DNA of 64,000 nucleotides, taken from contig NZ_RJVJ01000002.1 of assembly GCF_003751605.1 (NCBI RefSeq), positions 1,783,293 to 1,847,292 on the forward strand, written 5' to 3'. Positions within the stretch are counted from its first letter, which is position 1, and each line of letters begins with the position of its first letter. Below are positions 8,672 to 18,900 of the stretch, piece after piece. A program made the translations under genes and the position numbers. The DNA comes from Kitasatospora cineracea. GTDB lineage: Bacteria > Actinomycetota > Actinomycetes > Streptomycetales > Streptomycetaceae. The notes below the pieces were generated by a model that was not told where the DNA came from, made no database searches, and worked only from the letters and a program-made list of their open reading frames with translations.

Positions 8672-10261
8672 TCAGGCGTTCTGCGGCTGAGCTGCGGCCG
8701 TGGTGTCGAGCACCGGCCCGGCCGGGACCAGCTTGGACCACGCGGCCGGCACCTGGGGCGGCAGGACGTCCTTGTAGTCGAGCCGCGCCTGGGCCTCGTT
8801 GGCCTCCGCCTTGGCGGCCGGGGCAGCCGGGGCCGCCGGGGCGGAGGAGCCGTCGGCGGTGGGCGCGGCGGTGCTGGCCGGCAGGGAGTAGCGCAGGCCG
8901 GCGTCGGTGATCAGGAAGTAGCTGCCGGAGCTCGCCTGGCCGCTGGCATCGAGCGTGTCGCCGTCCACCGCGCGGTACAGCAGGCCGTGCCCGGCCGTCA
9001 CGTGGGCGCTGAGCGAGTTCGCGCTGACCTTCGCCGGGTACTCGCCGTCCGCCCAGACCGTGCGCTTGATCCGGCCGTCCTGTTCGGCCCCGGCGTAGGT
9101 GGAGCAGATCACGGTGCGGGGCTTCTCCCCGATGTTGACGGCCTTCAGCTGGTGGGTGGGCATGTCCGGGTGCTCGGTCATCAGGTGGTTGTCGATCTGG
9201 GGCTGGAGCTTGTTGATGTCGCTCGCGTTGATCGGGTCCGCCTTGGCCTCGCTGCTGGAGCCGTAGACGCTGATCATCCGGGGGTCGTACTTCATCAGCT
9301 GGTACTGGAACGGGGTGATCTGGTACAGGTGGTCGAGGCCGACCACGTAGAAGGCGTCCTGGAACGACAGCAGCCGACCGACCTTCTTCTGCTTCGAGTC
9401 CGACATGTCCAGGTGGGAGTTCTGGGCCTTGTCGCCCAGCCCCGGGATGTCCGGGAACTGCACCGGGTAGCCGTCCGCCAGCGTGTTGGTCCAGTCCTTG
9501 GTGACCCGCTGCGCCTCGGGGCTCTGGCCGAACAGGGCCAGCTTCAGGGCGTTGATCTGCTCGTCCGTCTGGTTGTACGTGCCGATCGCGTGCTTCACGC
9601 CGTTGGAGTCCACCAGGTAGAACGAGCCGTCCGTCTTGGCGTCCAGGTTCGGTTCCTGGATGTACAGCGCCTGGTTCTCGTCGAGCACCCGGGCCGGGTC
9701 CTTGAGGGTCTTCTCGTCCTGGTCGGCGGCGATGAACACCGACTGGCCGACGGTCGACTGGGCGTTCTGCTTGCTCTTCGTGTCGCAGACCGACCACAGC
9801 TTCTGCTTGCCCGCGTCGTCCTTCTTGGGCAGCTTGTCCGGCGCGTACGGGATGCCGATGGTGGCGCCGCGGCGCGGGTACTTGTCCAGCACGTCGTCGG
9901 CGACGGACAGCACGGTGGCGCCCGCGGCCAGCACCAGCCGGGCCGAGGCCATGTTCAGCACCTGGTGCAGGGTGGGCTCCTTGTTGGGCCCGTCGTTCAG
10001 GATCACGTAGCGGGTGGTCGAGGACTTCCCCTGCAGGATGTACTTCCCGTTGTCCCAGTTCGGCGGCGCGGCCGGCTTGAGCACGCCCCACATGCCGAAG
10101 CCCGCGACGACCACCGCGGCGACCACGAAGCTCGGCAGCACCGCGCGGAGCGGACGCGGCGCGTCCTCGTCGTTGCCGCCGCCGCCCGGTTGCAGGAAGG
10201 CCCCCACCATCCGCTTCCGGGCGAAGGTGTAGGCGTTCAGCTCGTCCCGGCGTGATGCCAT
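8672..10261 (-). CDS. eccB: Type VII secretion core component EccB
   Basis: EccB is a membrane-anchored, mostly extracytoplasmic core subunit of the ESX complex. The 529-aa product starts with the family-typical cytoplasmic segment MASRRDELNAYTFARKRMVG, then one transmembrane helix at about residues 42-61, and a large external domain containing two conserved cysteines (WSVCDTK and VICSTYAG). The length fits the family. ATG 10261 has GGGGAGACGGGGACGAGC before it. It is transcribed divergently from eccE and is followed by a promoter-bearing gap and the WXG100 pair. The extreme C-terminus is Ala/Pro-rich. Confidence 0.95.
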   Translation of the reverse strand: MASRRDELNAYTFARKRMVGAFLQPGGGGNDEDAPRPLRAVLPSFVVAAVVVAGFGMWGVLKPAAPPNWDNGKYILQGKSSTTRYVILNDGPNKEPTLHQVLNMASARLVLAAGATVLSVADDVLDKYPRRGATIGIPYAPDKLPKKDDAGKQKLWSVCDTKSKQNAQSTVGQSVFIAADQDEKTLKDPARVLDENQALYIQEPNLDAKTDGSFYLVDSNGVKHAIGTYNQTDEQINALKLALFGQSPEAQRVTKDWTNTLADGYPVQFPDIPGLGDKAQNSHLDMSDSKQKKVGRLLSFQDAFYVVGLDHLYQITPFQYQLMKYDPRMISVYGSSSEAKADPINASDINKLQPQIDNHLMTEHPDMPTHQLKAVNIGEKPRTVICSTYAGAEQDGRIKRTVWADGEYPAKVSANSLSAHVTAGHGLLYRAVDGDTLDASGQASSGSYFLITDAGLRYSLPASTAAPTADGSSAPAAPAAPAAKAEANEAQARLDYKDVLPPQVPAAWSKLVPAGPVLDTTAAAQPQNA

Positions 10262-10511
10262 GCTCGTCCCCGTCTCCCCTGTGTGACCCGCCCCGCGGGT
10301 GTCAACGCGCTTGTGCCGTCGGTTGAGTCTGCCACCCGGCGGGCGACCCTCGCGGCCACTCCTCTACGATGCGGCAGCAGACGGTGAGTACGGTAACGGG
10401 TAGGCTCCGACGGTCCGCCATCCGGGCCGCCGACCCGGCCCCCGCCCGAGACTTTCCGGGCCCGCAGGGGGATCTGACGGGACATCTGAAGCAGAGAGGG
10501 CAATTCGGGGG
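10262..10511. promoter_or_regulatory. Divergent eccB/eccE promoter region
   Basis: A 250-base gap between two ESX genes running apart. It must contain both promoters or a shared control region. Possible plus-strand -10 elements are in the stretch ACGGTGAGTACGGTAACGGGTAGG (split by candidates TACGGT and TAGGCT, about 10388-10408). No clear operator dyad stands out. Confidence 0.4.
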
Positions 10512-11897
10512 ATGCCAAGCCAGTCCGCTCCAGCACGACGACGCTCCACTTCGCACGGCCGGAGGCCGGAGGCCCAGGGCGGACGCCGGGCCCGCACCGC
10601 ACCGCCCGCCCCGGCCGCGGTCGGCCCGGTGGGCCTGCGGCTGCTGCCCCGGCCCGGGCTGCTGGGCCGCCGGCTGGAACTCAAGCAGATCGTCCAGCTG
10701 GAGGTCGCCGCCGCCCTGGTCGCGGTCGGCTGGTCGATCAACACGATGATGGCCGCGGCCTTCGCGGTGCCCGCGCTGGTCCTGGTCGTGATCGCCCTGC
10801 TGCGGCTGCGCGGCCGCACCACCGGCGAGGCGGTGAGCGTCCGCTCGGCGTACAACGCCCGCCGCAAGGAGGCGAAGTACAACGTCCCGCCGCCCGGCAC
10901 CGACCCGGCGATCGCGCCGGTGATGGAGCTCGACCCGGCGCTCAAGACCTGCACCCACGCGATCGAGACCGACCTCGGCGACGGCCGTCCGCTGCGCCGC
11001 GAGACCGGCATGGTCGGCGACGGGACCTTCTTCACCTCGGTGCTGCTGGTGCAGTCCAAGGACCAGCCGCTGCGCCCGGGCCGGGCCACCTCCGCGGTGC
11101 CGCTGGACCTGATCTGCTCGATCCTCCAGGTCGACGACATCGGCCTGGAGTCGGTGCAGCTGGTCCAGCACACCCAGCCCGCCCCCGCCCCGCACCTGCC
11201 CGAGCACTCGCTGGCCGCCCGCGCCTACCAGCAGACCCCCGGCGGGGTCAGCACCCCGGCGCTGCGGCTGACCTGGGTCGCGCTCAAGCTCGACCCGGAG
11301 CGCGCGGCCACCGCCGTGCTGGCCCGCGGCGGCGGCGAGGAGGGCGCCCGCAAGACCCTGCAGCGGGTCACCGACCAGCTGGCCGGCCGGCTGAACAGCG
11401 CCGGCTTCACCGCCACCGTGCTGGACGAGCGGGAGCTGATCGCCGCGCTGGCCATCTCGGTGTGCGCCAACCCGGTGGCGGTGGCGGGCCGGCAGGGCTC
11501 GGGCGGCGGCGGGGTCGGCGTGCGCCGGGCCCAGGAGTCCTCGAAGTACTGCCGGATCGACGACCGCTGGCACGCCACGTACTGGGTCTCCAAGTGGCCG
11601 GTGCTCTCCCGCCCGGGCATGGGCGGCGGCCGGGTGACCGCCCCCGACCTGGTCAACCAGCTGACCGGCACGCCCGCGTTCGCCTCGACCTTCTCGGTCA
11701 CCGCGTCCCGCGCGATGGGCGGCGCGGTGGCGCTCAGCGGCCACCTGCGGCTGACCGAGCACAACGAGTCCAGGCTCGAGCAGATGGGCCGCCAGGCGGA
11801 GTCCCGGGCGCAGCACAGCGGCGCCTCGCTGACCCGCCTCGACCTGGAGCACGCCCCCGGCCTGCTCGCCACGCTGCCCCTGGGAGGGACGTCCTGA
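10512..11897 (+). CDS. eccE: Type VII secretion core component EccE
   Basis: EccE is a peripheral membrane subunit of the ESX complex. The 461-aa product has a basic disordered N-terminus of about 50 residues, then two adjacent transmembrane helices (about 63-78 and 80-98), then a cytoplasmic domain, the usual EccE plan. ATG 10512 is preceded by ATTCGGGGG. The stop overlaps the start of the next gene as TGATG, indicating translational coupling. The family is poorly conserved in sequence, so the call rests on topology and on position beside eccB and the WXG100 genes. Confidence 0.85.
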   Translation: MPSQSAPARRRSTSHGRRPEAQGGRRARTAPPAPAAVGPVGLRLLPRPGLLGRRLELKQIVQLEVAAALVAVGWSINTMMAAAFAVPALVLVVIALLRLRGRTTGEAVSVRSAYNARRKEAKYNVPPPGTDPAIAPVMELDPALKTCTHAIETDLGDGRPLRRETGMVGDGTFFTSVLLVQSKDQPLRPGRATSAVPLDLICSILQVDDIGLESVQLVQHTQPAPAPHLPEHSLAARAYQQTPGGVSTPALRLTWVALKLDPERAATAVLARGGGEEGARKTLQRVTDQLAGRLNSAGFTATVLDERELIAALAISVCANPVAVAGRQGSGGGGVGVRRAQESSKYCRIDDRWHATYWVSKWPVLSRPGMGGGRVTAPDLVNQLTGTPAFASTFSVTASRAMGGAVALSGHLRLTEHNESRLEQMGRQAESRAQHSGASLTRLDLEHAPGLLATLPLGGTS

Positions 11898-12655
11898 TGG
11901 CCTACCAGACCTACTCCGGCCAGGCCCCGCAGCCGGTCGAGCAGCGCCCGGTGCGGGTGCGCCCCGGTTTCGGGCTGCGCGGCCCGCGCCGGGAGAAGCA
12001 CGTGCTGCCGGCCGAGGACCTCGCGGCGCTGGCCTTCCCGGTCGGCGACGACGGCGTGGTGATCGGCCTGGACCACCAGCAGCAGCCCGCGGTGATCGGG
12101 CTGTTCCGCCCGTCCGCGTTCGAGGTGGTGCTGGTCGGCGGCATGTGGACGGCGCAGCTGATCGCGCTGCGCGCGGCCGCGACCGGCGCCCGGATCGCGG
12201 TGGAGACCGGCCGTCCGCAGGCGTGGGCGCCGATGGCGCAGGCAGCGGGCGGCGGGCAGCCGTGCGTGACGGTCCACCAGGTGGGCCGGCTGGGTGCGCA
12301 GGGCGCCTCGGTGGCGTCCCCCGTTCTGGTGGTCCGCGACCTGGGCGCGCGGCCCAACCGCAGCCGGCTGTCGGCGACGCCCTGGCAGACCACGCTGACC
12401 GTGCTGCCGTACCTGGGCCCGAACGCGGGCCGGGTGCTGAACGCCGCCGACCTGGTCGGCCTGCAGCGGGTCTCGCCGCAGGAGGCCGACCTGCTGGGCC
12501 GGCTGCTGTCGCTGGCCCCGGGTGACGTGAGCGCGCTGCCGACGCTGCCGGACAACGTGACGCTGTGGGCGACCCGGATGCGGCGCCAGTACGTGATGAC
12601 CAACCAGGGCGAGGCCGAGACCCAGGTGCTGGGCGGTCCCCGCCGCATGGACTGA
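11897..12655 (+). CDS. Unknown ESX-locus protein translationally coupled to eccE
   Basis: The 252-aa product starts at ATG 11897 inside the eccE stop (TGATG). It has no signal peptide or membrane helix and is predicted soluble. It begins with a Gln/Pro-rich segment, then an alpha/beta-looking region (DGVVIGLDHQQQPAVIGLF, FEVVLVGGMWTAQLIALRAAATGA). That pattern resembles a degenerate nucleotide-binding fold but lacks a P-loop. Coupling to eccE and placement before the ParA-like gene suggest an accessory cytoplasmic partner of the secretion machine. I do not recognise a named family. Confidence 0.75.
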   Translation: MAYQTYSGQAPQPVEQRPVRVRPGFGLRGPRREKHVLPAEDLAALAFPVGDDGVVIGLDHQQQPAVIGLFRPSAFEVVLVGGMWTAQLIALRAAATGARIAVETGRPQAWAPMAQAAGGGQPCVTVHQVGRLGAQGASVASPVLVVRDLGARPNRSRLSATPWQTTLTVLPYLGPNAGRVLNAADLVGLQRVSPQEADLLGRLLSLAPGDVSALPTLPDNVTLWATRMRRQYVMTNQGEAETQVLGGPRRMD

Positions 12656-12787
12656 CCGCCGGCCGGCCGGTCCGCACGCTCCGGAAGGGCCACGGGGGCC
12701 CGGGTGCGGGCGGGCCGGCCGGGCCGGTCGGATCCGCCGTGAGGTCGGGCACCGCCTTCAAAGCGGGCCCGCGCACGGCCTAGTCTT

Positions 12788-12822
12788 GTTGCCCGACGGC
12801 AACCGCCGAAGCAGCTTCGGCG
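12788..12822 (+). promoter_or_regulatory. Tandem hairpins in the leader of the ParA-like gene
   Basis: Two adjacent stem-loops precede the ribosome site: GTTGCC-CGAC-GGCAAC (12788-12803) and CGCCGAAG-CAG-CTTCGGCG (12804-12822). They end 18 bases before the GTG start, just ahead of CGAGGGAG. A possible -10 element TAGTCT (12781-12786) lies immediately upstream, so the hairpins would form the first bases of the transcript. They could stabilise the mRNA or regulate translation. Confidence 0.45.
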
Positions 12823-12839
12823 AGAACGAGGGAGCCCCA

Positions 12840-14840
12840 GTGAGCAGCGATCGGGACGGCGTCTACGTCGGCGACAACGCGGCCGAGGACGACGATGACT
12901 GGTCCGACGCCCCGGACTACACCGCTCCGTCCTGGTACACCCAGAGCGCCGCGCCGGGTGCTCCGACCTCGGCGCCGCAGCCGCAGCCGGTCCAGCAGCA
13001 GCCCGTCCAGCAGCAGCAGGTGCCGCAGGCCCAGCCCCCGGTGGTGCAGCCCCCACCGGTGCAGCAGCAGGCCCCGCCGCCGCAGGTCCAGCAGCCGCCG
13101 GTGCAGCAGCAGGCCCCCCAGCCGCCGGGTCCGCCGGTGGCCGCGCAGCCGGAGCAGCCGCAGCCCGTCCAGCCGGCCGAGCAGCAGCCGCCGGTGCAGG
13201 CGCAGGCCGCCGCGCAGCCGGACCCCGGTCCGAACGCGCCGGCCGCGCAGGCCCCGGTGCCGGACGCCGCGCCGCCGGTGGCGCAGCAGGTTCCCGGCCC
13301 GCCGCAGGCCCCGCAGCCGCCGGTGCAGCAGCAGGCCCCGCAGCCGCAGCCCGTCCAGCCGCAGCCCGTCCCGCAGCAGGCGCCGCCGCAGCAGCCGTAC
13401 CCGCAGCAGCAGGGCGGCTACCCGGCGCCGGACGCCCAGCAGCCCCCGCAGCAGCAGTGGCCCCAGCAGCAGTACCCGCCGCAGGTCCAGCAGCCCTACC
13501 CGCAGCAGGGCCAGCAGTGGCCCGCCCAGCAGCAGCCGCCGGCCGATCCGCGGGCGGGCGGCTGGCCGCAGCAGCCGCCGCAGCCGTACCAGCAGCACAA
13601 CCCGGGCGGGGCCCCGCAGGCTCCGGCGCAGTTCCAGCAGGCGGCCGGGCAGGCCGCGGCGCACGGGGCGGCGCTGGGCTACACGGCGGCGGTGGAGCTG
13701 TCCTCGGACCGGCTGCTGCGCGGCCAGCCGAAGGTGCAGAAGCAGTCCCGGTTCCAGTTCGGCGGCAAGTCGGCGCAGGCCGGCAAGCAGCAGAAACTGG
13801 AGCTGATCCGGCACCCGGTGATGACCTGCTACCGGATCGCGGTGATCAGCCTCAAGGGCGGCGTCGGCAAGACCACGACCACCACCTCGCTGGGCGCGAC
13901 GCTGGCCAGCGAGCGGCAGGACAAGGTCATCGCCATCGACGCGAACCCGGACGCGGGCACGCTGGGCCGCCGGATCAAGCGGCAGACCGGGGCGACCATC
14001 CGCGACCTGGTGACGGCGATCCCGAACATCCGCAGCTACATGGACATCCGCCAGTACACCTCGCAGGACCCGAACTCGGGCCTGGAGATCGTCGCCAACG
14101 ACGTGGACCCGGCGGTCTCCACCACCTTCGACGACTCGGACTACCGCCAGGTCATCCAGGCGCTCGGGCAGCACTACCCGATCATCCTGACCGACTCCGG
14201 CACCGGTCTGCTGTACTCGGCGATGCGCGGCGTGCTGGACCTGGCGGACCAGTTGATCGTGGTGGCCACGCCCAGCGTGGACGGCGCGTCCAGCGCCTCG
14301 ACCACGCTGGACTGGCTGTCCGCGCACGGCTACGCGGACCTGGTGCAGCGGTCGATCACGGTGGTCTCCGGGGTGCGCGAGACCAGCAAGATGATCAAGG
14401 TCGAGGACATCGTGGCGCACTTCCAGACCCGCTGCCGCGGCGTCGTGGTGGTGCCGTTCGACGAGAGCCTGGCGGCCGGCGCCGAGGTCAACCTGCAGAT
14501 GATGCGGCCCAAGGTCCGGGACGCCTACTTCGAGCTGGCCACCCTGGTCGGCGAGGACATCGCCCGCTCCCAGCAGCAGGCCGGCTGGCAGGGCCAGCCG
14601 CAGCAGCAGTACCCGCAGCAGGGCGGCTACCCGCAGCAGCACCAGCCGTACCCACAGCAGGGGGGCTACCCGCCCCAGCAGGGCGGCTACCCGCAGCAGG
14701 GCCAGCCCTGGCAGCAGCCCTACCCGCAGCAGGGCGGCTACCCGCCCCAGCCGCAGCCCCCGCAGCACGGCTACGGCTACCCGCCGCCGCACGAGGCGCC
14801 GCCGCCGGGGTACGGCTACCCGCCGCCCCACCAGGGCTGA
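12840..14840 (+). CDS. EspI-like ParA/MinD ATPase with proline/glutamine-rich arms
   Basis: The 666-aa product has three parts: an acidic N-terminus followed by a roughly 250-residue Pro/Gln-rich disordered region; a ParA/MinD-type ATPase core with deviant Walker A KGGVGKT at 339-345, AIDANPD and ILTDSGTG; and a C-terminal tail of PQQGGYP-type repeats. The same plan is seen in EspI and related ESX-associated proteins, where the ATPase is thought to regulate secretion or position the machinery. GTG 12840 is chosen because GGGAG lies five bases before it; the frame is open to 12786. It ends the ESX locus and is followed by a strong terminator. Confidence 0.88.
   Translation: MSSDRDGVYVGDNAAEDDDDWSDAPDYTAPSWYTQSAAPGAPTSAPQPQPVQQQPVQQQQVPQAQPPVVQPPPVQQQAPPPQVQQPPVQQQAPQPPGPPVAAQPEQPQPVQPAEQQPPVQAQAAAQPDPGPNAPAAQAPVPDAAPPVAQQVPGPPQAPQPPVQQQAPQPQPVQPQPVPQQAPPQQPYPQQQGGYPAPDAQQPPQQQWPQQQYPPQVQQPYPQQGQQWPAQQQPPADPRAGGWPQQPPQPYQQHNPGGAPQAPAQFQQAAGQAAAHGAALGYTAAVELSSDRLLRGQPKVQKQSRFQFGGKSAQAGKQQKLELIRHPVMTCYRIAVISLKGGVGKTTTTTSLGATLASERQDKVIAIDANPDAGTLGRRIKRQTGATIRDLVTAIPNIRSYMDIRQYTSQDPNSGLEIVANDVDPAVSTTFDDSDYRQVIQALGQHYPIILTDSGTGLLYSAMRGVLDLADQLIVVATPSVDGASSASTTLDWLSAHGYADLVQRSITVVSGVRETSKMIKVEDIVAHFQTRCRGVVVVPFDESLAAGAEVNLQMMRPKVRDAYFELATLVGEDIARSQQQAGWQGQPQQQYPQQGGYPQQHQPYPQQGGYPPQQGGYPQQGQPWQQPYPQQGGYPPQPQPPQHGYGYPPPHEAPPPGYGYPPPHQG
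14593..14835 (+). repeat. PQQGGYP-type repeats in the C-terminus of the ParA-like protein
   Basis: Imperfect tandem repeats encode units such as YPQQGGYPQQ, YPPQQGGYPQQG and a final GYGYPPPH segment. They are low-complexity, probably disordered, and prone to copy-number change. A related but less regular Pro/Gln-rich tract is at about 12960-13640. Confidence 0.8.
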
Positions 14841-14841
14841 C

Positions 14842-14882
14842 CACGCGCCGGAGGCCCCCCGCGGGGGGGCCTCCGGCGCGTG
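14842..14882. terminator. Bidirectional terminator between the ParA-like gene and ribF
   Basis: An 18-bp perfect stem (14842-14859 with 14865-14882) begins two bases after one stop codon and ends ten bases from the other. It marks the boundary between the ESX locus and the housekeeping block. Confidence 0.9.
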
Positions 14883-14892
14883 CGGGGGACGC

Positions 14893-15837
14893 TCAGGGGC
14901 GCTCGGTGAGCTCCCGGGCCCGCTTGACGTCCTCGGCCATCCGCTCCAGCAGGGCGTCGACGGAGTCGAACTTCTCCATGCCGCGCAGCCAGGCCAGGAA
15001 GTCGACGGCGACGTGCTGCCCGTACAGGTCGAGGCCGACCCGGTCGATGGCGTACGCCTCGACGGTGCGGGCGGTGCCGTCGAAGGTCGGGTTGGTGCCG
15101 ACCGAGATCGCGGCGGGCATGGTCTCGCCGTCGGCGGTCAGCCAGCCCGCGTACACGCCGTCGGCGGGGATCGCCGAGTACGGGACGGTGTCCACGTTGG
15201 CGGTGGGGTAGCCGAGTTCGCGGCCGCGCTGGGCGCCCCGGACGACCTCGCCCTCGACCCGGTGCGGGCGGCCGAGGATCTCGGCGACGCCGGCCATGTC
15301 GCCGGCCGCGACCAGCCGCCGGCACAGGCTGGACGAGAACGGCTCGCCGTCGCCCGCCGCGCCGCGCACCTGCAGGTCGACCACCTCGACGGTGAAGTCG
15401 TCGGCCCGGCCGAGCTCGGCGAGCAGGTCGACGTTGCCCGCCGCGCGGTGCCCGAAGCGGAAGTTGGGGCCCTCGACGACCGCCTTCGCGTGCAGCGCGT
15501 CGACCAGCACCGACCGGACGAAGTACTCCGGGGACTCCTGGGAGAACTCGGCGGTGAACGGCAGCACCAGGACGGCGTCCACGCCCAGCTGCTCGACCAG
15601 TTCGGCCCGGCGCGGCTGCGGGGCCAGCAGCGGCGGGTGGGTGCCGGGGCGGACCACCTCGCTGGGGTGCGGGTCGAAGGTCACCACGACCGACTTCGCC
15701 CCCAGTTCGCCGGCCAGCTCCACCACCCGGTTGATGATCAACTGGTGTCCGCGGTGGACCCCGTCGAACGATCCGATGGTGACGACGCTGCGCCCCCAGT
15801 CCCCGGGGATCTCCTCCAGGCCGTGCCAGCGCTGCAC
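14893..15837 (-). CDS. ribF: Bifunctional riboflavin kinase/FAD synthetase
   Basis: Converts riboflavin to FMN and FMN to FAD. The N-terminal adenylyltransferase domain shows GSFDGVHRGHQ and VVVTFDPHP; the C-terminal flavokinase domain shows GRELGYPTANV, DGVYAGW and VGTNPTFDG. GTG 15837 gives the normal N-terminus (QRWHGLEEIP) and is preceded by AAGGAGCGGTCAG, better than the frame opening at 15867. The 314-aa length is usual. It belongs to the conserved truB-ribF neighbourhood, but here a large protease/NACHT-like gene and a GNAT gene lie between the two. Confidence 0.95.
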   Translation of the reverse strand: MQRWHGLEEIPGDWGRSVVTIGSFDGVHRGHQLIINRVVELAGELGAKSVVVTFDPHPSEVVRPGTHPPLLAPQPRRAELVEQLGVDAVLVLPFTAEFSQESPEYFVRSVLVDALHAKAVVEGPNFRFGHRAAGNVDLLAELGRADDFTVEVVDLQVRGAAGDGEPFSSSLCRRLVAAGDMAGVAEILGRPHRVEGEVVRGAQRGRELGYPTANVDTVPYSAIPADGVYAGWLTADGETMPAAISVGTNPTFDGTARTVEAYAIDRVGLDLYGQHVAVDFLAWLRGMEKFDSVDALLERMAEDVKRARELTERP

Positions 15838-15900
15838 CTGACCGCTCCTTGTTCCTACGGTGTGCACAACCCGTGCACTCGAAAGACCGAAACCGAACCC

Positions 15901-18900
15901 CTATAGCGTGCCATGCGACCGGCCCTGCCCAGGTACCGGAAGGCCCTTGGTGTGATCGGTCAGACGGCCGCCGGGACGGTCCACCTGCCGTTCGGCCTCG
16001 GCGGCGGCGTACTGCGGGTCCCGCCCGGACGCGGCGAGGGCCCGCAGCCGGGCCAGCCGGGGCCCCTGGGGCGGCGGCGGGGCCTCCTCGGGCCAGGACG
16101 CCAACAGCCGGGCGAAACCCGCCCAGCGGCCCGCACAGCGCACCAGGGCGGCGTCCGCGCCCGGCCACCGCGCGGCGACCCGCACCAGCAGCTCGCGCAC
16201 CCGCCGCTGCGGGTGCCCGGCGTGCCGGGCCGCCAGCGCCTCCACCACGGCCGCCAGCACCCCCTCGTCCCGCTCCGCGGCCAGCAGCGCGTCCAGCAGC
16301 TCCTCCCGGCCGCCGCCGGGCGCCGCCAGCACCGGCACGAAGAGTGCCCGCACCGACGGCCCGGCGGCCAGCACCGCGTCCAGCAGCGGGCGGCCGTCCC
16401 GCCCGGCGTCCAGCGCCGCGTCCAGGTGCCGGGCCACCTCCCCGGCCCGCTCCGGGTCCTCCCGCAGCAGTTCGGCGGCCAGCAGCAGGCCGGCCCGCGC
16501 CACCGCCGGGTCGGCCGCCCCGTCCAGCACCCGCAGGCCCTCCCCCGCCCGGGCGCCCGGCACCAGCAGCCGCGCGCGCACCGCCGCCAGCACCTGGTCC
16601 GGGTGCTCCGCCAGCAGCCCGGCCAGCACCTCGGCGGTCAGGAACGGGTCGCCCGCCCGGTACCCGGCCAGCGCGGCCGGCAGGTGCTCGGCCCGGCCCG
16701 CCGGGTCGCGCACCAGCAGCGCCAACGCCGCGCCGTGCAGGGCCGGTTCGTCCTCCCGGGCGAGCAGCGTGCGGGCCGCCAGCCGCAGCAGTTGCGCGCC
16801 CGAACCGCCCGCGTGCGGGGCGGTGCGCAGCGCGTGCACGGCCGCCGCGACGTGCCGCTCGGGGCGCGGGTCGTGGCTCCACCGGTCGACCGCCCGGCAC
16901 AGCGCGGACGGCTCCCGCTCGGCCAGCCGGCCCAGCAGCGCGTCCGCCCGCGGGTGCGCGGTGGCCACCAGCGCCTCCGTCAACTCGTCCAGCGCCAGCG
17001 CCCGGTGCTCGTACAGCAGCTCGTCGGCCAGCTCCGCGGCGCCCTCGGCGCGCTCGGCCCCCTCGGGGCGCCCGGCGGCGTGCCCGTACCAGGCGCACAG
17101 CAGCGGCAGCACACCGCGCGGATCGGCCGCCAGCAGCTCGGCCGCCGCCGCCCGGGCCACCTCCGCCCGGCCCGGGACCTCGGCCAACCGGGCCAGCAGC
17201 GCGACCCGTTCGGCCACCGGCAGCGGCAGGCCCGTCCAGAACGCGGCGCCGAACCGCTCGTCCCGCCCGGCCCGGTCCGCCAGCAGCTCCAGCAGCTCCC
17301 GGTGCGCGGACGGCTCCGGGCTCCCCGCGATCCCCGCCACCAGCAGCCGCCCGGCCCACCAGTCCGCCTCGCCGCCGCGCTCCGAACGCTCCAGCGCCGC
17401 CCGCACCCGCCGCAGCCACCCGTCCAGCACCGCCGCCCCGCGCACCTCCCCCGCCCGCCGCAGCGCCCCCACCACCACCCCGACCCGGGCCCGCCCGACC
17501 CCCGCCCCGGCCCCCGCACCGCCGCCGGCCGGCCCGTCCCCCGCCGCCCCCGCGTCCCGCTCCTCCAGCAGCAGCCGCAGGGCCGCGTCCAGGTCCAGGT
17601 GCAGGCTCTGCAGCCACTCCCCCCACTCCTCGTGCCCCGCCCGGTACCCGGCCCCCGCCGGGACCAGCAGCCGTTCCTCCCGGACGGCCCGCGCCCACCC
17701 GCCCGCGTCCGGGAACAGCCGGGCGAAGTCCTCGGCGGGCAGCGCCCCGTCGCCCGCGCCGAGCATCAGCCGCGCCGCCTCGTGCAGCCGCCCGGCCGCG
17801 ACGGCCGCGAGGCGGCGGACCTGCCGGGCGTCCTCGCCGGGCGGCACCGGCCCGCCGCGGCGGTGCCGGCGCGGCCCGCCGGGGGTGAGCGCGATCCGGC
17901 GGGCGACGGTGAGGCAGGCCAGGTCGAGCCAGCCGGCGAAGAGTTCGGCCCGGCTGCCGACCGGGCCGTGCACGCCCGCGCCGCGCAGCTCGCCGGCCAG
18001 CCGCAGGGCCAGCGGGTGGCCGCGCTCGGCCGGGCCTAGGAAGGCGCCGGGCAGTCCGTAGCGGCGGCCGGCCCGGGCCGCGGCGTCGTCGGTGAGCGGG
18101 CCGAGCCACAGGGCCCGGGCGGCGGAGCGCCAGGGGCCGAGCTGTTCCCAGCCGTCGGGGCGGCAGGCGACCAGGGCCCGGGCGCGGTGCGCGCGCAGCC
18201 ATTCCAGCCCGGCGGTCAGCCAGCGCGCGGAGAGCGCGAGCGGCGCCTCCTCGGGCCCGTCGAGCACCACCAGCAGCGGCCGCCCGGCGTCGGCGCAGAG
18301 CGCCGCCAGCTCCCCGGGGTCGACCTCGGGCACGCCGAACTCCCGTGCTACCAGGGCGAGTCGGCGGCGCAGCGGGTCGCCGAGGGTACGGTCGCCGGCG
18401 GCCAGGTCGGCGCCGCGCAGCCAGAGCGTGGGCAGTGGCCGGGCGGCGCCGGCCCGGCGCACCGCCAGGGCCGCCAGTTCGGTGCTGCGGCCGCTGCCGC
18501 TCTCGCCGAGCAGCACGGTGAGGACGTCCTGCGGTTCCTCGCCGCTGAGACCGTCGGGGCGGTCGACCCGGTCGGCGGCGAGTTCGGCGATCCGTCCGGG
18601 TCCGGCGGCGGCGCCCTCCAGTTGGGCCCCGGTCAGCCGCAGGGCCCCGCCCAGGTTGAGCGCCCGGCCGAAGGCGGGGGCGTCGGCGGCGTTGCGGGCC
18701 AGCAGCCGGCCGAGCGGGGAGTCCTCCGGGCGGCCGTCGGCCGCCAGCGGGACGGCCGCGACGCCGGGCCCGGCGACGGCGCGCACCCGGGGGGCGAGCA
18801 CGGCGAGCACCGCACCGGTCTCCGGGTCGAGCACCGGCGCCCCGGCGGGCGGGGTCACCGGGAGGTCGAGCAGCAGCACGCCGGGGACGGTGCGCACCAG

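Noticed and set aside
12960..14840. CRISPR-like array from regularly spaced repeats
   Set aside because: The repeats are in-frame Pro/Gln codon runs of a protein, without constant spacers or palindromic repeat units; no cas genes are present.
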